Under the pieces are notes generated by a model. That model did no database searches. It saw only the letters and a list, made by a program, of their open reading frames with translations, and had not been told where the DNA came from. A DNA stretch of 64,000 nt, taken from positions 48,130-112,129 of the forward strand of contig JADJYE010000013.1 in NCBI GenBank assembly GCA_016719945.1. The letters are read 5' to 3'. Positions within the stretch are counted from its first letter, which is position 1. Each line of letters starts with the position of its first letter. Shown here in pieces: positions 9,503 to 15,943 of the stretch. Source of the DNA: Polyangiaceae bacterium. Lineage in GTDB: Bacteria; Myxococcota_A; Polyangia; Polyangiales; Polyangiaceae. A program made the translations under genes and the position numbers.

Positions 9503-10906
9503 ATGACGTCAAGGCGCTCGTCGGTCTCCTGGGTGGCTCTCGTCGCGCTCGCGCTCGCGGGCTGTGGCGGTGGGGTGGACGACGCCGCAGGCGGGGCCGG
9601 GGGCGGCCCGGGCGGCGGCGGCGGCGAGCCGAATGGCGAGCCGACCTTCTACGCCGACGTGCTGCCGATCCTGCAGCGCTCGTGTTTGCACTGCCACTCC
9701 GAGGGGCGCATCGGCGGCTTCTCGCTCGCGACCTACGAACAGGCGCGCGCTCAGGCGGGGATCATCGCCGCCGTGACGGCCGACGGCCGCATGCCGCCCT
9801 GGCACGCCGTCGACACCGACGTCTGCCAGCCCCAGCGCCCGTGGCTCGACGACGCGCGGCTCTCCGACGCCGAGAAGGCCACGCTGCGTGCGTGGGCCGA
9901 CACCGACGCGCCCGAAGGCGACCCCGCGGACGGCCCCGGCGACTACCAGCTGCCGCCGACCGGGCTCGCCGACCCCGATCTCGAGCTCGAGCCCGCGAAC
10001 CCCTCGATCGTCGAGGGGGACGTCGACCAGTTCACGTGTGTGGTGTACGACCCCGGCCTCGACGCCGACGTGTTCGTCGAGGCCCTCAACTTCGAGGCAG
10101 GCAACGCCAAGGTCGCCCATCACGCGCTCGTGTTTCGCGTCGACCGCGCCGACGCCGAGGCTCTGTCCGGCGGCGATGAGCGCTTCGAGTGCTTCGGCGC
10201 GCCGGGCCCCGACCTCATCCACGCCTGGGCTCCCGGCCAGACGGCGCTCGAGCTGCCGCCGACCGTCGGCATGCCGCTCTCGCCGGACCAGGTGATCGTC
10301 GTGCAGATGCACTACCACCCCACCGGCACGAGCGCCGAGCAGGACACGTCGAAGATCCAGCTCCGCTTCGCCGCCGCCGAGCCCGAGTGGGAGTTCACGA
10401 TCGCGCTCCCGGGGAACGCGTCGAGCGCCCCCCAGCTGCTCGCCGGGCCGAACGACGGCGCGGAGCCCGAGTTCACGATCCCGGCGGGCGCCGAGGATCA
10501 CGTCGAGCGCATGGTCTTCGAGGTGCCCCAGCTGCCGGCCGACCTGCCGGTGCTCGTGGTGGGCACGCACATGCACTACGTCGGCGTCGACGCGCGCTTC
10601 TGGATCGAGCGGCCCAACCCGGACGTCGGCGAGCCCGCGGAGGAGTGCCTCGTGCACACCCCCGCGTGGGACTTCAACTGGCAGCGCGGCTACCAGTTCG
10701 ACGCGTCGATCGACGACCTGCCGAAGCTCTCGGGCGGCGATCTGCTGCGGCTCGAGTGTCACTACGACAACTCGCTGAAGAACCCGTTCGTCGTCCAGGC
10801 CCTGGAGGACCAGGGCCTGTCCGCGCCCCAGGTCGTGACGCTCGGAGAGGAGACGCTCGACGAGATGTGCCTCGGCGCGATCGGCTTCCTGGTTCCCCAC
10901 TTCTGA
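9503..10906 (+). CDS. Copper type II ascorbate-dependent monooxygenase-like lipoprotein with an N-terminal haem motif
   Basis: 467 residues. A lipobox (ALALAGC, Cys 21) and Gly linker precede a cytochrome-like segment with one CXXCH (CLHCH, 61-65) and a distal Met in RMPPWH. The remainder matches the peptidylglycine/dopamine-beta monooxygenase fold: an HH pair (AHHALVF, 206-207), MHYHP (270-272) and GTHMHYVG (356-358) supply the likely copper ligands. Enzymes of this fold hydroxylate substrates using copper, O2 and a one-electron donor. Here the fused haem motif suggests that electrons come from a c-type cytochrome rather than free ascorbate. Such fusions occur in Myxococcota; the substrate is unknown. 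Start chosen at the ATG just before the signal peptide. Confidence 0.8.
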   Translation: MTSRRSSVSWVALVALALAGCGGGVDDAAGGAGGGPGGGGGEPNGEPTFYADVLPILQRSCLHCHSEGRIGGFSLATYEQARAQAGIIAAVTADGRMPPWHAVDTDVCQPQRPWLDDARLSDAEKATLRAWADTDAPEGDPADGPGDYQLPPTGLADPDLELEPANPSIVEGDVDQFTCVVYDPGLDADVFVEALNFEAGNAKVAHHALVFRVDRADAEALSGGDERFECFGAPGPDLIHAWAPGQTALELPPTVGMPLSPDQVIVVQMHYHPTGTSAEQDTSKIQLRFAAAEPEWEFTIALPGNASSAPQLLAGPNDGAEPEFTIPAGAEDHVERMVFEVPQLPADLPVLVVGTHMHYVGVDARFWIERPNPDVGEPAEECLVHTPAWDFNWQRGYQFDASIDDLPKLSGGDLLRLECHYDNSLKNPFVVQALEDQGLSAPQVVTLGEETLDEMCLGAIGFLVPHF

Positions 10907-10950
10907 CGCCGCGCGATGAGGTCGCGCTGCGCCGATCGTTCCCACGGGAC

Positions 10951-11375
10951 CTAGTCGACGCAGCTGCTCGTCGACCAGCGGAAGTGACGCTCGTGCACGA
11001 TCGAGTAGACGAAGTTGCCGGCGAAGATGCCGACGAGCGTGACCAGCCCGCCGAGCTGACCCTCGCCGAGCTGAACGAGGGCGATGCTCGGGCACGCGCC
11101 CGACAGGGCCCAGCCGACCCGAACAGCGCGCCGCCGACCAGCGTGCCTGGGTGGACGCCGCGGACCGGCCACGACGCGCCGGTCGTCTTCTTGATGAGGA
11201 CCCAGCTCACGGTCAGCAGCGCCACCGAGAGCATGAAGCTCAACAGCAGCCGCAGATCGGAGAAGGTGAACATGGCGTGCACCTCGTCCCAGCTGGAAAA
11301 CCCCATGCGGCTGAGCGCGAAGCCGAAGCCGACGCCGATGATCCCGACCACGATGGGCTCTCTCATGGATGTCAC
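10951..11375 (-). CDS. YeeE/YedE-family sulfur transporter, second half, frameshifted
   Basis: Starts at GTG 11375 (or ATG 11366, MREPIVVG) and runs as a membrane protein to GTLVGGALFG, then continues in the other frame as VGWALSGACPSIALVQLGEG to the stop at 10951. Adding one base to the CCC run at 11118-11120 restores a protein of about 140 residues with the family motif GVGWALSGACPS, including its conserved Cys. The family imports thiosulfate or related sulfur compounds. This gene starts 3 nt after the other half-transporter. The break sits inside a homopolymer and the rest of the frame is intact, so a sequencing error is likelier than gene loss. Confidence 0.75.
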
Positions 11376-11378
11376 CGT

Positions 11379-11999
11379 TCAGGCGAGGAGCAGGGCGACC
11401 GCGAACGACGTCACGATGCCGGTGCCGAAGAAGGCCGCAGTCGCGAGCAGCGACGCGGGCTGGAAGCGGCTGACGCCACACAGCCCGTGCCCCGAGGTGC
11501 AGCCGCCGGTCATGCGCGTCCCGAAGCCGACACAGAGCCCGCCGAGGAGCAGGACGGCGTAGCGGCCGGGCCCGTCGAAGAGGGCCTCGAACCGCGCCCC
11601 CCGCAGGCTCGGCGAGACCTCGAGGCCGCCGGCGAGGAGCACCGAGAGCAACCCGCCGATGGCCAGCCCGAAGAAGAACAGCGCGTGCATCCCCGGGCCT
11701 TGTGGCTTGGTGAGGGTGAGCTGGGGTCGGGCGGAGGGGGCGGGCTCGGGCGCGGGCTCGGGCGCGGTGGGCGGAGCCTTCAGGGCCTCGTCGCCGAAGG
11801 CCGCCAGCGTCGCGGCGAGCAGCGCGTCCTCGAGCTCCTTGCCGCTGAGCGCCGGGGCCTTGTCGGGGCCGAAGCGCACGCGGTTGACCAGGGCGGTGAC
11901 ACGACCCGAGACCGCCATCATGCGGTTCATCAGCAGCCAATGCCCGACGGCGACGGTGGTCAGCGCGACGCCGCCCAGATACCAAGGCCAGAACTGCAC
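11379..11999 (-). CDS. YeeE/YedE-family sulfur transporter, first half
   Basis: 206 residues. One N-terminal helix is followed by a cytoplasmic Pro/Ala linker (APEPAPEPAPS), then further helices with the family hallmark GGCTSGHGLCG carrying conserved Cys. With the adjacent second half it makes the two-part YeeE/YedE arrangement also seen as PmpA/PmpB-type proteins; members move thiosulfate or other reduced sulfur across the inner membrane. GTG 11999 was chosen because GGAG lies about 8 nt upstream; GTG 12005 overlaps the preceding stop. The extra N-terminal helix plus linker is longer than in the basic half-transporters. Confidence 0.8.
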   Translation of the reverse strand: MQFWPWYLGGVALTTVAVGHWLLMNRMMAVSGRVTALVNRVRFGPDKAPALSGKELEDALLAATLAAFGDEALKAPPTAPEPAPEPAPSARPQLTLTKPQGPGMHALFFFGLAIGGLLSVLLAGGLEVSPSLRGARFEALFDGPGRYAVLLLGGLCVGFGTRMTGGCTSGHGLCGVSRFQPASLLATAAFFGTGIVTSFAVALLLA

Positions 12000-12001
12000 G
12001 A

Positions 12002-12196
12002 TCACTTCTCCAGGAGGTGCCCGTTGGGGAGCAGGTTGACGGGGACAGGCTGGCCCTTGAGCGCTCGCTGGTAGCGTTCGCACCGCGAGTAGTCGCTCTG
12101 GCAGTAGCGGGTCTTCCAGACCGCGAGCGTCTCCGAGAACGTGAAGATCTCGTACATCTCGCAGCTCTTCATGTGCGGGCAGGGTGGGTCGGCCAT
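12002..12196 (-). CDS. Small conserved-looking four-Cys protein in the YeeE operon
   Basis: 64 residues with four regularly placed Cys (PPCPHMKSCEMYEIF, YCQSDYSRCERYQ) and a C-terminal VPVNLLPNGHLL. The pattern suggests metal or Fe-S binding and resembles a small domain found beside regulators and sulfur genes in deltaproteobacteria-like genomes; I cannot name the family with certainty. Its stop is adjacent to the YeeE half-transporter start, so it is probably first in a three-gene operon and may sense or handle sulfur species. Confidence 0.7.
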   Translation of the reverse strand: MADPPCPHMKSCEMYEIFTFSETLAVWKTRYCQSDYSRCERYQRALKGQPVPVNLLPNGHLLEK

Positions 12197-12343
12197 GGTG
12201 CCTCGTGGGGTCGTGAAGGCTGCGGGGCGAGCGTCTCACGCCTCCTCCGATGATGGCCGATCCCAGGTCGAGATGCGATAACCCAGCGGGTGGCTGAAGA
12301 GGAGTTGACGGCCTGCTGGCGGTCCTACTACTTGCCCCGGCCC

Positions 12344-12943
12344 ATGCGCTCCTCTGTCCGGTTGATCGGGGTCCTTTCGTGCGCCGCGCTCTCGTCTGCC
12401 GCCTGCACGAGCGGCGCCCCTGCGTCGGAGGCGCCGGCCAGCTCGAGCCAAGAGGTCGCGAGCGCGTCGCTGTCCGTGGCCGCGTCGTCCTCTGCGCCGG
12501 CCGCTCTGTCGACGGCGGCGCCAGCCGCTGCTTCGGTGTCTGCGGCTGCGTCCACGGCGTCGCCGGCGGCGAGCGCCGAGGCCCCGCCGCTGCCGAAGGT
12601 CGGCGTGAAGAACATCGGCATCCACATCGGGGGCGGGCCCACCGACGACGAGGGGATGAAGCGCACGAAGGGGCCCATCAAGCGGAGCGTCGAGCCTCAC
12701 TTCGACGCCTTCAAGCGCTGCTTCGCGAAGGTCGATGAGCCGAAGAAGGGCGGGGACGTGAGCGTCGATCTCCGCGTCGAGAAGGAAGGCGGCAAGGCCT
12801 CGCTCAAGAAGTACAAGAGCGCCCTCAAGGGTGAAGGCTTCGAGGCCTGCATCCGCGCCGTGTACGAGGGCATCGACTTCGAAAAGCCGGCCGACGGCGC
12901 GACGATGGTCAGCTACTCGCTGCGCTTCACTCCTGAGAAATGA
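12344..12943 (+). CDS. Lipoprotein with AgmX/PglI-like C-terminal domain
   Basis: 199 residues from ATG 12344. The signal peptide ends in SSAAC, then comes a Ser/Ala-rich linker of about 70 residues. The C-terminal domain (IKRSVEPHFDAFKRCFAKV ... GEGFEACIRAVYEGIDF) matches the pattern of the C-terminal domain shared by myxobacterial AgmX/PglI-type proteins, with paired Cys that could form a disulfide. These proteins are linked with gliding and periplasmic TonB-like functions, but no specific role can be given here. The upstream ATG at 12290 would place 18 residues before a normal signal peptide and is less likely. Confidence 0.65.
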   Translation: MRSSVRLIGVLSCAALSSAACTSGAPASEAPASSSQEVASASLSVAASSSAPAALSTAAPAAASVSAAASTASPAASAEAPPLPKVGVKNIGIHIGGGPTDDEGMKRTKGPIKRSVEPHFDAFKRCFAKVDEPKKGGDVSVDLRVEKEGGKASLKKYKSALKGEGFEACIRAVYEGIDFEKPADGATMVSYSLRFTPEK

Positions 12944-13021
12944 GGGGCGCAGAGGGCCCGGAGACCTCGCCCGAAGCGCCCGCGCGCTGAGGCAAGGTGC
13001 CGCAGCGGAAGACTCTTGTTG

Positions 13022-13042
13022 TTGACTTGCATTTTCAAATGC
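13022..13042 (+). promoter_or_regulatory. Putative operator/promoter upstream of the 13057-14228 gene pair
   Basis: A perfect 6-bp inverted repeat with a 2-bp spacer (GCATTT at 13029-13034, AAATGC at 13037-13042) follows a TTGACT hexamer at 13022-13027. The stretch is strikingly AT-rich for this genome and sits only 15 bp before the ATG. Read on the other strand it contains TTGAAAATGC, which resembles half of a Fur-type box. The regulator is inferred, not shown. Confidence 0.45.
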
Positions 13043-13056
13043 GCGAAGTCGTGGGC

Positions 13057-13887
13057 ATGCGCTCTCCTCGACTCGGTCTCGTTGCGGCCTTCGCGAGCTC
13101 CGCCGCCGCTCTCTCCCTCGCCGCGCCCGCCGCGGCCTCGGAGCGACAGTTCACGTACACGCACAACACCGCGACCCTCGCGCCCGGGCAGACCGAGCTC
13201 GAGCCGTGGACGACCTTTCGGGTGGGCCGAGAGGGCTTCTACTTCCGGATGCAGAACCGCCTCGAGCTCGAGGCGGGCTTCACTGACTGGCTCCAGGGGG
13301 CGTTCTATCTGAACACCTCGACCATCACGAAGGACGTCGAGCCCGAGGGCGGAGGGCCGAAGGTCCGCGAGACCGAGTTCGAATGGGAGGGCGTCTCGCT
13401 CGAGCTCAAGGCGAAGCTCTCCGACGCCGTCGCCGACGCCGTCGGCTTCGGGCTCTACCTCGAGCCGAGCATCAGCCCGACCGAGGGCGAGCTCGAGCTG
13501 AAGGTGCTCCTCGACAAGCGCGCGGGAGATTTCTACTTCGCCTACAACCTCGTCGGCGAATACGAGGTCAAGTACGGCGAGGCCGAGGAGGTCGAGCACG
13601 AGCTGGTGCTCGAGAATGATCTCGGCTTGGCCGGGTACATCCGCCACGACGTCACGCTCGGGGTGGAGATCCGCAACGCCACCGTGTGGGTCGTCGACGA
13701 GGGCTTCGAAGGCTCGACGTTCTTCGCGGGGCCGGCCGTGAGCTTCCACCAGAAGGGGTTCTGGGTGTCGGCGTCCTTCATGCCTCAGCTGTTCTCGATC
13801 AAGCCCGAGGGCGCCGCCGAGGGCGTGCTCGACCTCGAGCACAACGAGCGGATCACCTCGCGCCTGCTGATCGGGATGGACCTGTGA
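13057..13887 (+). CDS. Exported beta-rich protein, probably outer membrane
   Basis: 276 residues. A clean signal peptide ends at APAAASERQ, followed by alternating amphipathic strands (TELEPWTTFRVGREGFYF, NRLELEAGFTDWLQGAFY) that continue to the C-terminal ITSRLLIGMDL, consistent with an outer-membrane barrel. The stop overlaps the start of the small cytochrome c gene by 4 nt, so the two are translationally coupled. An AT-rich palindrome sits just upstream. No family is recognised with confidence; a metal- or electron-related surface role is suggested only by its partner and possible operator. Confidence 0.65.
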   Translation: MRSPRLGLVAAFASSAAALSLAAPAAASERQFTYTHNTATLAPGQTELEPWTTFRVGREGFYFRMQNRLELEAGFTDWLQGAFYLNTSTITKDVEPEGGGPKVRETEFEWEGVSLELKAKLSDAVADAVGFGLYLEPSISPTEGELELKVLLDKRAGDFYFAYNLVGEYEVKYGEAEEVEHELVLENDLGLAGYIRHDVTLGVEIRNATVWVVDEGFEGSTFFAGPAVSFHQKGFWVSASFMPQLFSIKPEGAAEGVLDLEHNERITSRLLIGMDL

Positions 13888-14228
13888 GCGCACGCGTCGC
13901 CCTCGGGGGCGCGATCGTGATCGCGGCAGCGTCCGTCGCGGCGGTGGGCTGCGTGTCGCCCATCCCGAACCCGGGCGCAGCGCACGTGAACGCCGCGTCG
14001 ACCGTCTACCCAGGCACGACCGTCGAGGAGCTGCGTGAGGGGAGGAGCCTGTACGTGGCGAAGTGCGCCGGCTGCCATCAGCTCTACCTTCCGAGCCACC
14101 TCGCGCCGGCGCGCTGGCCCGCCTCGGTCTCGGAGATGCGAGAGCGGGCCGCGATCAGCGAGGCGCACGAGAAGATGATCTCGAAGTACCTCGTCGCCGC
14201 GGCGCTCGTCGGCGCCGCTGGGGATTGA
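13884..14228 (+). CDS. Small monohaem c-type cytochrome-like lipoprotein
   Basis: 114 residues from GTG 13884, overlapping the previous stop (GTGA). The signal peptide ends in VAAVGC, a lipobox. One haem motif CAGCH lies in GRSLYVAKCAGCHQLY, and the flanking GRSLY...C pattern is typical of class I cytochromes c. No obvious distal Met follows at the usual spacing in the short C-terminus (EAHEKMISKYL contains the only candidate). Probably an outer- or inner-membrane-anchored electron carrier working with the surface protein encoded upstream. Confidence 0.75.
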   Translation: MSARVALGGAIVIAAASVAAVGCVSPIPNPGAAHVNAASTVYPGTTVEELREGRSLYVAKCAGCHQLYLPSHLAPARWPASVSEMRERAAISEAHEKMISKYLVAAALVGAAGD

Positions 14229-14234
14229 GCTGCT

Positions 14235-14257
14235 CCCCCCTCGCGCAGCGAGGGGGG
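14235..14257. terminator. GC hairpin between convergent genes
   Basis: A perfect 10-bp stem (CCCCCCTCGC at 14235-14244, GCGAGGGGGG at 14248-14257) closes a 3-nt loop just after the cytochrome stop. It lies between two convergent genes and lacks a clear U-tract, so it probably serves both directions as a stabilising or terminating hairpin. Confidence 0.6.
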
Positions 14258-14323
14258 GCGGGGGGGTGAAAGAGCGGCAGCCACCTCATCGAGCACGTCG
14301 ACGGGGCCCTTCTCAGCACACGG

Positions 14324-15859
14324 TCAGAGGCCGAACGCGTCGGCCTGCTCCGCGTTGCGCTTCATCTGGACCTTCTGCGGGCGCGGGGGGGCGGCCGCGG
14401 GCTGGCCGGCGGCGGCGGCCGGGGGCGGCGTCGCGAAGGTGCCGAGCGACGTCTCCAGCTCCTTCTCTTGGCGATTGAAGCTGTCGTCGATGTCGCCGGC
14501 GCGGGACGCAGGGGCGTTCTTCGCCTTGCCGCGCGAGTCGTTGATCGAGCGCTGCTGCTCCTGCAGGCGCTTGCGCGCTTCGTCCGACTTGCCGACGCTG
14601 AACAGGGAGTTGGCGTCGCGCAGCGCCGCGGCCGTCTCGCTCCGCTGCAGCCGATCGAGGACGATGCCGTCCATCTCGGACACCTTGCTCTTCGACTCCA
14701 CGAAGCTCAGGGTCAGCTTGCCGGTGGAGGCCGTGTCCTTCTCGGTCGTGAGGTCCCGGTACGACATCCGCACGGTCGCGATGGGCAGCTCGCCCGCCTT
14801 GCCCTTGGGCAGCCGCACCTTCACGAGCACGGTCTTCGTCTCGCCCTTCGAGAAGGTGCCGAGCGGGACGCTGAGCCGCGAGCCGGCGCGCGAGAAGGTC
14901 CGATCGAAGACGCGCACCAGCTCGATGTTCGGCGCGAGCTCGATCTCGGCGACGGCGCTCGCGGCGACGCTGTCGGCCACGCTCGTCGCCTCTTGATCGA
15001 AGACCTTCACCAGGTCGGCGTCGTTCTCCACGAAGTAGTTGCGGCCGTTGGAGCTGGTCGCGATCGCGCTGAGCACCTTCTCGTCGAAGTCGACGTCGAC
15101 GCCGATCGTCGAGATGTTCACGCCCTGCGACAAGGCGCGCTGGCCGAGGCTCTTGAAGCCCGGCAGATCGCGGATGCCGTTGTTGGTGGCGCCGTCGCTG
15201 AGCAGGATCATGCGCTGCACGAGCCCCGTCTTGCCGAGGGAGGCCGACCGGAGATCTGCGAGGCCCTCCTCGACGCCGCAGGAGACGCACGTGTCTCCGC
15301 CGAGCCGGATCGCCCGGATCGAGTCGATCACCGACTGGCGGCTGGTGGCGTTGATGGTGGTCAGCGGCACGACCTTCTCGCTGCGCGTGTCGAACGCCAC
15401 GACCGAGACGCTGTCGCCCTCGCGCAGCCGCTGCACGGCGGTCACGGCGGCGGTGATGGCGTTGTCGAAGCGGGTGCCGCGCATCGAGCCGCTCTTGTCG
15501 ATGACGAGCGAGAGGGCGGCCGTCGACGGGACGCCGCCGGCCTTGTCCTCGCCGCGCAGCTCCAGCATCACGTAGGTCTCCTCCGGGCTCGACGCGAGCA
15601 GCGCAGAGTGGCCCAGCCGACCCTCTACCCTCACCGTCCCGGGGACGACGAAGGTCGCCCCTGCCTCCTCGTTGGCCGGGCCGCGCTCATCCACGCTGCC
15701 CGCGCGCTCGCCGGAATCCGACGTGTCGGCGGCGGTCTGGGCCGTCTTCTTGGGCTCCTTCGTTGCGCCGAACCCACCTGCCGGGGTGACTGCGAACACC
15801 GCGCCTCCGACGAGGAGCATTCCGAGGGCCGAGAACAAACCAACCTGCGTGGACTTCAT
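14324..15859 (-). CDS. von Willebrand factor A domain protein, exported
   Basis: 511 residues. An N-terminal hydrophobic segment (VGLFSALGMLLVGGAVFAV) is a signal or anchor. A vWA domain covers about residues 95-300 with an intact MIDAS DKSGS (near 119) and the later Thr and Asp positions (GDTCVSCG, LLSDGATNNG). The C-terminal half is a beta region followed by a Gln/Arg coiled stretch and a Pro/Ala tail. It resembles YfbK-type vWA proteins. The gene starts 85 bp after the redox operon in the same direction and could be its last member, though no short overlap ties it in. Confidence 0.75.
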   Translation of the reverse strand: MKSTQVGLFSALGMLLVGGAVFAVTPAGGFGATKEPKKTAQTAADTSDSGERAGSVDERGPANEEAGATFVVPGTVRVEGRLGHSALLASSPEETYVMLELRGEDKAGGVPSTAALSLVIDKSGSMRGTRFDNAITAAVTAVQRLREGDSVSVVAFDTRSEKVVPLTTINATSRQSVIDSIRAIRLGGDTCVSCGVEEGLADLRSASLGKTGLVQRMILLSDGATNNGIRDLPGFKSLGQRALSQGVNISTIGVDVDFDEKVLSAIATSSNGRNYFVENDADLVKVFDQEATSVADSVAASAVAEIELAPNIELVRVFDRTFSRAGSRLSVPLGTFSKGETKTVLVKVRLPKGKAGELPIATVRMSYRDLTTEKDTASTGKLTLSFVESKSKVSEMDGIVLDRLQRSETAAALRDANSLFSVGKSDEARKRLQEQQRSINDSRGKAKNAPASRAGDIDDSFNRQEKELETSLGTFATPPPAAAAGQPAAAPPRPQKVQMKRNAEQADAFGL

Positions 15860-15943
15860 TTTCCTGCTCCGCTCCGAGTGCGAGTCGAGACAACTGCCGC
15901 CGTTCGCTTCAGCCGAAGGCCCCCGAGGTCGTCGGCCACCGGT

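Noticed and set aside
11105..11125. Programmed frameshifting in the YeeE gene
   Set aside because: There is no slippery heptamer with a downstream pseudoknot. The break is in a plain G/C run, and similar breaks occur in unrelated genes.
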